NCBI RefSeq assembly: GCF_003151255.1
Contig: NZ_CP029481.1
Location: forward strand, 4,217,001 to 4,281,000
Origin: Microvirga sp. 17 mud 1-3
Lineage (GTDB): Bacteria; Pseudomonadota; Alphaproteobacteria; Rhizobiales; Beijerinckiaceae
Direction: 5' to 3'
DNA: 64,000 nucleotides
The notes below the pieces were generated by a model, which ran no database searches, was not told where the DNA came from, and saw nothing but the letters and a program-made list of their open reading frames with translations. A program made the translations under genes and the position numbers. Positions 56,466-64,000 of this stretch are shown here, one piece after another (position 1 is the stretch's first letter; each line of letters starts with the position of its first letter).

Positions 56466-57346
56466 CAGGCGGCTCCGGCGAAGAGGGAGGGCGCGAAGGT
56501 CCCCTCGTGTTCGAGCTCCGTCGGCCCGGTCATGAGCACGTGATCGTCGCCCTCGCGCCATGCGATCAGCAGGTCGCCGCCTGGAAGCGAGACCGCGGCC
56601 TTGCGCCCGGTCAAGCCTTTGCGGGAAGCCGCCACGAGGGTCGCGCAGGCCGCGGAGCCGCAGGCGCGGGTCAGGCCGGCGCCCCGCTCCCAGACGCGCA
56701 GGACAATGCGGTCCGACCCGACGACCTGGGCGAGCGAGATATTGGCCCGCTCCGGAAAGACCGGGTCGTGCTCGAATTTCGGGCCGATCGCCGTCAGGTC
56801 GTAGGAATCCGCATCCGTCACCCAGAAGATCGCATGGGGATTGCCCATGCTGACCGCCGAGGGGCCTGCGAGCTCGGGGGCTTCCGGCAGGACGGTCTCG
56901 ACCGCGATGGCGCGGGTGTCCGGGAAGGCGCGGCTCAAGGGAATCTCGTTCCAGGCGAGCCGCGGCGGGCCCATATCGACCGTGAAGACCCGTTCGGAGA
57001 CGCGCTCCGTCGGCAGGAGCCCGGCTCTGGTTTCCAGGACGAGCCGGTCAGCGGGCGATCCCATGACCGAATCGGCCGTCATGGCCCAGGCGACGCAGCG
57101 GGTGCCGTTGCCGCAGGCGCCGGATTCCGAACCGTCCGTGTTGTAGATGCGCAGATAGGCGTCCGTGCCGGGCGTGACGGGATCGTGCAGGACCATCAGC
57201 TGGTCGAAGCGCGAGCGGGGATCGGCCGCGATGGCGCGCGCCTCCGCGGCACTGACGCGCAGGGGGCTGCCGCGCAGGTCGAGCACGGTGATCTCGTTGC
57301 CGAGGCCGTTCATCTTCAGGAAACGGTGGTTCGCAAGGGCGCTCAT
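56465..57346 (-). CDS. dapF: diaminopimelate epimerase
   Basis: 293 residues. Converts LL- to meso-diaminopimelate for peptidoglycan and lysine. The two catalytic Cys are in [14 protein letters not shown] and [10 protein letters not shown], with [15 protein letters not shown] at the start and [11 protein letters not shown] in the middle. Start at 57346 ([14 protein letters not shown]); the upstream ATG at 57406 would add a non-conserved 20-residue piece. First gene of the dapF-mtaB pair. Confidence 0.96.
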   Translation of the reverse strand: MSALANHRFLKMNGLGNEITVLDLRGSPLRVSAAEARAIAADPRSRFDQLMVLHDPVTPGTDAYLRIYNTDGSESGACGNGTRCVAWAMTADSVMGSPADRLVLETRAGLLPTERVSERVFTVDMGPPRLAWNEIPLSRAFPDTRAIAVETVLPEAPELAGPSAVSMGNPHAIFWVTDADSYDLTAIGPKFEHDPVFPERANISLAQVVGSDRIVLRVWERGAGLTRACGSAACATLVAASRKGLTGRKAAVSLPGGDLLIAWREGDDHVLMTGPTELEHEGTFAPSLFAGAA

Positions 57347-57503
57347 GGCGGCTATATGGCCCAAAACCGCGAAAACCGCGAGGGGGAACCGCAGGCCCTG
57401 CGGCATCGGCGGCGGCCGGGCGCCTCTCTGACCCCGGGGACACGGCCTCGCGGCCCCGCCGAAAGGCCTCTATGCTCCGCCGAAAGATCCTCTTCGTGAT
57501 TCG

Positions 57504-58307
57504 ATGGGCACCCGCATGCGGCTCCGTTTTTCCCTGTTCTGCCTTCTGGCTTCCCTGTGCGCCGGGCCGGTTCTCGCCCAGACGCCCCCCGCGACGGAGG
57601 CCGCGGCACCCTCCGGAGAGCCCGCCATGCCGGCTCTGCCGCCTCCGGCCCCGGTGATCCTGCCGCCGGCTGACAAGGCCGTGCCGGCCGTGTCCGGAGA
57701 GGCTCAGCCCGCTCCGGCCCGGACTCCCGCGCCGGAGCAGAACCCCGCCACGGCGCAGCCGTCGCAACCGGCCCAGCCCGCAAGCCCGGCGCCGACCGCC
57801 GTCGCGCGGCCCGCCCTCGTCCCCACGGTCGGCGATCCGACCGGGGTCGAGGAGGTGGTCCTGCCCGCGAAGCCCGTGGCCATGGTAAGCGGCATCAGCA
57901 ACTGGGAGGACGCCTTCACCAACCTGAAGGGCGTGTTCCGCAAGATCGAGGACGCCCTGGCGAAGGACGGGATCGCGCCCGCCGGCAAACCGCTTACGGT
58001 CTTCGTCCAGACCGACGACAAGGGCTTCCGCTACCAGGCCATGATCCCCATTGCCCAGGTGCCCGAGGGCAAGACGGAGCTCACCCCCGAGATCAAGTTC
58101 GGCAAAACGCCCGAGGGCAAGGCCATGCGCTTCGTCCACAAGGACGCCTATGACGAGATCGACGGCACCTACGAGACCATCACGGCCTATCTCGACGCCA
58201 AGGACATCGAGGCGAAGGACGCCTTCATCGAGGAATACGTCTCGGACATGACCGAGGCCTCGGACACCAATCTCGAAATCAACATCTACGTCCAGGCCAA
58301 GGAATAA
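57504..58307 (+). CDS. exported protein with GyrI-like effector-binding domain
   Basis: 267 residues. A signal peptide (RLRFSLFCLLASLCAGPVLAQ), a long Pro/Ala-rich stretch to about residue 105, then a domain resembling the GyrI/AraC effector-binding fold (VSGISNWEDAFTNLKGVFRKIEDALAKDG, TVFVQTDDKGFRYQAMIPIAQ, AMRFVHKDAYDEIDGTYETITAYL). Such domains bind small molecules, usually inside the cell; an exported form is less common. ATG at 57504 or 57516. Followed after 9 bp by a HAD phosphatase gene. Confidence 0.75.
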   Translation: MGTRMRLRFSLFCLLASLCAGPVLAQTPPATEAAAPSGEPAMPALPPPAPVILPPADKAVPAVSGEAQPAPARTPAPEQNPATAQPSQPAQPASPAPTAVARPALVPTVGDPTGVEEVVLPAKPVAMVSGISNWEDAFTNLKGVFRKIEDALAKDGIAPAGKPLTVFVQTDDKGFRYQAMIPIAQVPEGKTELTPEIKFGKTPEGKAMRFVHKDAYDEIDGTYETITAYLDAKDIEAKDAFIEEYVSDMTEASDTNLEINIYVQAKE

Positions 58308-58316
58308 GCGCACCCG

Positions 58317-58988
58317 ATGATCGCCCTCTTCGACCTGGACGGGACCCTGACGGACCCGAAGACCGGGATCACCCGCTCGGTTCAATATGCCCTGGAGAGA
58401 CTGGGTCGCCCGGTTCCCGAGGCCGATGCCCTGACCTGGATGATCGGCCCCCCGCTGATCGCGGGCTTTTCGGAGCTCCTGGGAGGTCCAGAGGACGCGC
58501 CCGAGGCGGTTCGCCTCTACCGCGAGCGCTTCAGCGATGTCGGCCTCTTCGAGAACGAGGTCTATGCGGGAATTCCGGCCCTGCTCGCCCGCCTTCGGGA
58601 CGAGGAAGTCAGGCTTTTCGTCGCGACCTCGAAACCGCATGTCTATGCGCGGCGGATCGTCGAGCATTTCGGCCTGGCGCCGTTCTTCGGCGAAATCTAC
58701 GGCTCCGAACTCGACAATCGCAACACCGACAAGCGCGACCTGATCCGTCACATCCTGGCGCAGGAAGGCTTCGATCCGGCCGGCGCCGTGATGATCGGCG
58801 ACCGGAAGCATGACGCCATAGGCGCCCGCGCCAACGGGCTTGCGGCGATCGGCGTCACCTGGGGATACGGGTCGAGGCAGGAGCTTCAGGACGCCGGCGT
58901 CGCCTGCCTGGTGGACGATCCGGGAGAGCTCGAGGCCCCGATCCGCGACCTTACAGCTGCCAAGCCTCTCCGGGCCGCAGGGGCCTGA
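58317..58988 (+). CDS. HAD family hydrolase (phosphoglycolate phosphatase-like)
   Basis: 223 residues. HAD motifs: DLDGTLTDP (nucleophile), VATSKPHVYA (motif II), KRDLIRHIL (motif III Lys) and MIGDRKHDAIGARANGL (motif IV). Cap of the C1 type, as in Gph and related phosphatases. Substrate unknown. Its 3' end overlaps the reverse-strand MBL gene by 38 bp. Same unit as the exported GyrI-like protein gene by spacing. Confidence 0.87.
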   Translation: MIALFDLDGTLTDPKTGITRSVQYALERLGRPVPEADALTWMIGPPLIAGFSELLGGPEDAPEAVRLYRERFSDVGLFENEVYAGIPALLARLRDEEVRLFVATSKPHVYARRIVEHFGLAPFFGEIYGSELDNRNTDKRDLIRHILAQEGFDPAGAVMIGDRKHDAIGARANGLAAIGVTWGYGSRQELQDAGVACLVDDPGELEAPIRDLTAAKPLRAAGA

Positions 58989-59961
58989 ACCGCTCCGCCG
59001 GAATACCGGCCGCGGCCAGGGCCTCCGCGAGGGCCCGGGGCGGATCGTCGACGCCCTCGTCGGTCAGCCGGAACGTGCCCCAATGATGGCCCAGGGCCTG
59101 CTCGGCCTCCAGGAGGCGGAGCGCCTCCACGGCTTCCTCGGGATTCATATGCTGGGGCTTCATGAACCAGCGCGGCTCGTAGGCGCCGATGGGGAGGTTC
59201 GCGAGGCGCGGGGGCCCGAAGCGGGCCCGCACGTCGCGGAAGATCCGCCCATCCCCGAAGCCCGTATCGCCCACATGGTAGATCGTGCCTGCCGGGGTGG
59301 TGAGCACATAGGCGCACCAGAGAGCCATGCGCCGATCCCGCGTATTCCGGGCCGACCAGTGGCGCGAAGGGGTCGCATGCGCCGTGATGCCGGGGCCGAG
59401 TTCCATCGCCTCGCCCCAGTCCAGCGTCGCGACCGGGATGTCGGGATGAACGGCCCGGATGATGGTGTCGTTGCCGAGGGGCGCGAGGATGCGCGGCCGG
59501 TGCTCCTGCCAGAGATGCCCGAGGGCCGCGAGGTCGAGATGGTCGTAATGGTTGTGCGTGATCAGGACCGTATGGACCGGGGGCAGGTCCGCAAAGGCGA
59601 TGCCCGGCGGGTTCACGCGCTTCGGCCCCGCGAAGGGGACCGGGCTCGCCCGCTCGGCGAAGACTGGATCGACTAGGATGTTGAGCCCCGCCGCCTGGAT
59701 CAGGAACGACGCATGGCCAATCAGCACCACCCGCAGATCCTTGACGGCGGAAGGCGGCCTGTCCTGGAAGGGGCTTGGATTGCGCTTCGGCCAGGCCTTG
59801 CGCCCGCCCTTCGCCAGGCGCCAGCGCAGCAGGTCCTTCAGGGTCTTGTCGGGCGGCTGCTCCGGCAAGAAGAAACGCAGCCCGTCGAAATGGTCCGAAA
59901 CGGGGCCGGAATAATAGGGATTGGACGGACCGGGGGCTTTGCGGGGCTTGCGAGGGTTCAT
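58951..59961 (-). CDS. MBL-fold metallohydrolase, NAPE-PLD/UlaG-like
   Basis: 336 residues. An MBL fold with the zinc motif HNHYDHLD (HxHxDH), LIGHASFLIQAAGLNILVDPVF upstream, HVGDTGFGDG and LGHHWGTFRL later. The PYYSGPVSDHFDG start and SPVPFAGPKRVNPPG stretch match the bacterial group related to N-acyl-phosphatidylethanolamine phospholipase D. True substrate not known. Confidence 0.87.
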   Translation of the reverse strand: MNPRKPRKAPGPSNPYYSGPVSDHFDGLRFFLPEQPPDKTLKDLLRWRLAKGGRKAWPKRNPSPFQDRPPSAVKDLRVVLIGHASFLIQAAGLNILVDPVFAERASPVPFAGPKRVNPPGIAFADLPPVHTVLITHNHYDHLDLAALGHLWQEHRPRILAPLGNDTIIRAVHPDIPVATLDWGEAMELGPGITAHATPSRHWSARNTRDRRMALWCAYVLTTPAGTIYHVGDTGFGDGRIFRDVRARFGPPRLANLPIGAYEPRWFMKPQHMNPEEAVEALRLLEAEQALGHHWGTFRLTDEGVDDPPRALAEALAAAGIPAERFRPLRPGEAWQL

Positions 59962-60135
59962 GGGGGGCGCATCGATGGGGAGCCAGCCTGACGCCCCGGG
60001 CGGATTTCGGCAAGAGGTATCCTCCCGCCCCGGGACGGGATGACGGGAGCGCCGAAGAGCCGCTATTCTCTTGTGCCCTGAAACCCTTTAAAGACCGCTT
60101 TTTAGTCCCGACCCCAGCAAGACAGGCCGTCCAGC

Positions 60136-61497
<1,362 letters not shown>

Positions 61498-61599
61498 GAG
61501 ACGCGACGAAGACTTGCGCTCCGTAGAGGGGCAGACAACCATTGATGGGGCGAGCATGGTCATCCGGCCTCTCGTGTCCCGGAGTACGAGGAGAGCCAT

Positions 61600-62700
61600 T
61601 TGAGGCAAGCGGACAACGTGACCGCACGCGCGCAGAAAGGCCGTAATCCCGCCAATCTGCATCCCGGCGTCGAGGAAGAGGCCGAGATCGTTCTCACCTT
61701 CGAGGACAACCGCCTCGCCAGCCTCGTCTTCGGGCAATACGACCAGAACCTCGCCCATCTCGAGCGGCGGCTGAACGTGGTCGCCATCGCCAACGGCAAT
61801 CGGGTCACCGTGAAGGGAACGCCGGAGAGCTCCGAACTCGCCCGCCGGGTCCTGGAAGGCCTCTACGAACGAGCTCGCCAGGGCGTGACTCTGGCTCCCG
61901 GGGACGTGGACGGCACCATCGAGGAGAGCACCCTCCAGGGCAGCCTCTTCCCGCCTGCCGAGGAACCCTCTCTGCCGGGGATCACGGCCTTCGACCAGAT
62001 CGCGACCCGCAAGCGCGGCCCCGTCCGGGCCCGCAACGCGGCGCAGAACGCCTATATCAAGGCCCTCAAGCAGCACGAACTCGTCTTCGCCGAGGGACCG
62101 GCCGGTACCGGCAAGACTTGGCTCGCGGTGGGCTATGCGGTCTCGCTCCTGGAGCAGGGCCAGGCCGACCGCCTGATCCTGTCCCGCCCGGCCGTGGAGG
62201 CCGGGGAGCGGCTCGGCTTCCTGCCGGGCGACATGCGCGAGAAGGTCGATCCTTATCTGCGGCCCATCTACGACGCCCTCTACGACTTCATGGAGGCGCG
62301 GCATGTGGACCGGGGGCTCCAGACCGGCATGATCGAGATCGCGCCGCTCGCCTTCATGCGCGGCCGCACCCTCACCAACGCGGTGGTGCTCCTCGACGAG
62401 GCGCAGAACACCACCACCATGCAGATGAAGATGTTCCTCACCCGCCTCGGCGAGGGCTCCCGGATGATCATCACGGGCGACCCGACCCAGATCGACCTGC
62501 CGCCGGGCCAGAAATCCGGCCTCGTGGAGGCGGTCCGGATCCTGGAGGGAACCGAGGGCATCGCCCGCGTCACCTTCAAGGAGCAGGACGTGGTCCGTCA
62601 CGACCTGGTTCGCCGCATCGTCACCGCCTACGACGCGGATGCCCGTCGGCACCAGGACGAGCCGGGCAGCGAGCCCTTCCGCCGGGAGCGCCGGCCGTGA
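61600..62700 (+). CDS. PhoH-like ATPase
   Basis: 366 residues. Walker [20 protein letters not shown], Walker [30 protein letters not shown]-terminal KH-like region. PhoH-like proteins (YbeZ) are thought to act with YbeY in rRNA processing. TTG start with AGGAG 7 nt upstream. The stop overlaps the ybeY GTG by 2-3 bp, so coupled translation is likely. Confidence 0.94.
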   Translation: MRQADNVTARAQKGRNPANLHPGVEEEAEIVLTFEDNRLASLVFGQYDQNLAHLERRLNVVAIANGNRVTVKGTPESSELARRVLEGLYERARQGVTLAPGDVDGTIEESTLQGSLFPPAEEPSLPGITAFDQIATRKRGPVRARNAAQNAYIKALKQHELVFAEGPAGTGKTWLAVGYAVSLLEQGQADRLILSRPAVEAGERLGFLPGDMREKVDPYLRPIYDALYDFMEARHVDRGLQTGMIEIAPLAFMRGRTLTNAVVLLDEAQNTTTMQMKMFLTRLGEGSRMIITGDPTQIDLPPGQKSGLVEAVRILEGTEGIARVTFKEQDVVRHDLVRRIVTAYDADARRHQDEPGSEPFRRERRP

Positions 62701-63173
62701 TCGCGCTCGACACCGTGACGGAGGCGGGGAGCTGGGACGGCCTGCCGGACGCGGAGGCCCTCGCCCAGCGCGCCGCCGAGGCTGCCGCAGCGGTGGCCGA
62801 TGGTGCGGAAGAGGACCTGGAGGTGAGCGTCATGCTTACCGACGACGAGAGCATCCGCACCCTGAACCGGCAGTGGCGCGGAAAGGACAAGCCGACCAAC
62901 GTCCTGTCCTTTCCGGCCCCGGAGCAGCCGGGCCTCGAAGGCCCTCGCCATCTGGGCGATATTGCATTAGCCTATGAGACGTTGGTTCGCGAAGCCGAGG
63001 AGGAATCCAAGCCTCTCGCGGACCACTTTGCCCATCTGGTCGTCCACGGCGTCCTGCATCTTCTCGGCTACGATCACGAGACCGACGAAGAGGCGGACGT
63101 CATGGAAGCTTTGGAGGTAAAGGCGCTTGCCGGCCTTGGCATCGCTGATCCCTATCGCGATATGGCAGCTTGA
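62697..63173 (+). CDS. ybeY: endoribonuclease YbeY
   Basis: 158 residues. The zinc site [17 protein letters not shown] (H-x3-H-x5-H) is complete, plus the upstream [12 protein letters not shown]. Single-strand RNase in 16S rRNA 3' maturation and ribosome quality control. GTG start inside the phoH stop (GTGA). Confidence 0.96.
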   Translation: MIALDTVTEAGSWDGLPDAEALAQRAAEAAAAVADGAEEDLEVSVMLTDDESIRTLNRQWRGKDKPTNVLSFPAPEQPGLEGPRHLGDIALAYETLVREAEEESKPLADHFAHLVVHGVLHLLGYDHETDEEADVMEALEVKALAGLGIADPYRDMAA

Positions 63174-63205
63174 ACGCCAGAACGTTCGGCTGAAACTCAC
63201 ACACA

Positions 63206-64000
63206 ATGAACGAAGATCGAAGTCGTAACGACCGCCCCGCCCGGACCCCTCCGGACCCCGACGGCTTACGCGAGCATTGGTACGACCGGGTCCTGACCCG
63301 CCTCGGCCTCAAATCCCGTGATTCCATCCGCCACGACCTCGAGGATGCCCTAGCGGAAACCGTCGAGGACACGGACTTCTCGCCCCAGGAGCGGGCGATG
63401 CTCAAGAACGTGCTCGGCTTCCACCGCATCCGCGTCGACGACGTGATGGTGCCCCGGGCCGACATCGTGGCGGTCTCGGCCGAGACCAGTCTCGGCGACC
63501 TGCTCAGCCTCTTCCGGACCGCCGGCCATTCGCGCCTCCCGGTCTATGGCGAGACCCTCGACGACCCGAAGGGGATGGTCCACATCCGCGACTTCCTGGA
63601 TTTCATCGCCATGCGGGCCGATACCGGCAACGGGCGCCCGCAGGAGGACCAGGACGGCAGCCCCCCGCCCGGACCCAGCCTGGGCCAGGTCGACTTCACC
63701 ATGACGCTGGCCTCCGCCCAGATCCTGCGCCCCGTGCTGTTCGTGCCGCGCTCCATGCCGGCCATCGACCTCCTGGTCAGGATGCAGGCGACCCGCACCC
63801 ACATGGCCCTCGTCATCGACGAGTATGGCGGCACCGACGGCCTCGTCTCCATCGAGGACCTGGTCGAGATGGTGGTGGGCGACATCGAGGACGAGCATGA
63901 CGACGCGGCCGTCGTGGCGGTGGTGCCGAGCTCCGACGGCACCTTCGTCGCCGACGCGCGGGCGAGCCTCGACGAGATCAAGGAGACCCTCGGGGTCGAC
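63206..64000 (+). CDS. CorC/TlyC-type CBS domain protein, 5' part (3' end outside window)
   Basis: The frame is open to the last base (265 codons seen). The N-terminus [15 protein letters not shown] is polar, then [77 protein letters not shown] begins the first CBS domain. [51 protein letters not shown] is the second, followed by the start of the CorC_HlyC domain. Called hemolysin/CorC family; a role in Mg/Co export is suggested for relatives. It follows ybeY as usual in alphaproteobacteria, and lnt would be expected next. Confidence 0.9.
   Translation, partial: MNEDRSRNDRPARTPPDPDGLREHWYDRVLTRLGLKSRDSIRHDLEDALAETVEDTDFSPQERAMLKNVLGFHRIRVDDVMVPRADIVAVSAETSLGDLLSLFRTAGHSRLPVYGETLDDPKGMVHIRDFLDFIAMRADTGNGRPQEDQDGSPPPGPSLGQVDFTMTLASAQILRPVLFVPRSMPAIDLLVRMQATRTHMALVIDEYGGTDGLVSIEDLVEMVVGDIEDEHDDAAVVAVVPSSDGTFVADARASLDEIKETLGVD

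Overview
The window is about 64 kb of GC-rich, densely coded chromosome. Gene content points to an alphaproteobacterium of the order Hyphomicrobiales (Rhizobiales), probably near Microvirga/Methylobacterium. The signs are a thioredoxin/LON/Trm112 cluster, a tsaB-rimI-fur-plsC run, an acnA/ccm/ftsY/mtaB/dapF neighbourhood, miaB-phoH-ybeY-corC, frequent GTG/TTG starts, and dispersed palindromic repeats typical of that order. The taxon is inferred from content, not from a search. No phage, insertion sequence, plasmid gene or CRISPR array was seen.

Layout. 1-5.1 kb: the end of a DUF1028 protein, a peptide-type ABC substrate-binding protein, tRNA-Gly(GCC), a prolyl-tRNA editing protein, a CnoX-like thioredoxin, a LON substrate-binding-domain protein and a Trm112-like protein. 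5.4-9.8 kb: one large RTX/cadherin-like secreted protein whose ribosome-binding site lies in a perfect inverted repeat. 10-15.3 kb: carbonic anhydrase, a LysE exporter, a DUF429-dehydratase fusion, a CoA-ester lyase, and asd, preceded by a Thr/Lys-rich mini-ORF. 15.6-24.2 kb: a sulfite-oxidase-like enzyme, leuB, a Ser/Thr kinase-universal stress protein fusion with a metallophosphatase, a lytic transglycosylase, a GNAT acetyltransferase and ppa. 24.4-27 kb: a GMC dehydrogenase with its Tat-type small subunit and a DUF2165 membrane protein.

27-32.8 kb is a complete hydroxyproline degradation cluster. A 2-epimerase, an FAD D-hydroxyproline dehydrogenase, a deaminase of the DHDPS family and a ketoglutarate-semialdehyde dehydrogenase would together turn trans-4-hydroxy-L-proline into 2-oxoglutarate; a GntR regulator sits at the divergent promoter. 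32.8-40.5 kb: a CDC48-type double AAA ATPase, murJ, trpS, a universal stress protein, an Nfu scaffold protein, a RutE-like reductase and a small membrane protein. 40.9-43.3 kb: tsaB-rimI-fur-plsC. 43.4-50.3 kb: acnA divergent from the cytochrome c maturation genes ccmA, B, C, D and G, which are split by a reverse-strand M23 peptidase. 50.3-60 kb: a YaiI-like protein, a membrane class III cyclase, yciB, ftsY, an RluA-type pseudouridine synthase carrying a palindromic repeat inside its coding sequence, mtaB, dapF, an exported GyrI-like protein, a HAD phosphatase and an MBL hydrolase. 60.1 kb to the end: miaB-phoH-ybeY and the start of a CorC/TlyC-type CBS protein cut by the window edge.

Most of the window is housekeeping. 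The points most worth checking are the Thr/Lys-rich mini-ORF upstream of asd, the kinase-USP/phosphatase pair, the DUF429-dehydratase fusion, the in-frame repeat inside the pseudouridine synthase gene, the hairpin at the RTX start and the GMC/DUF2165 operon.
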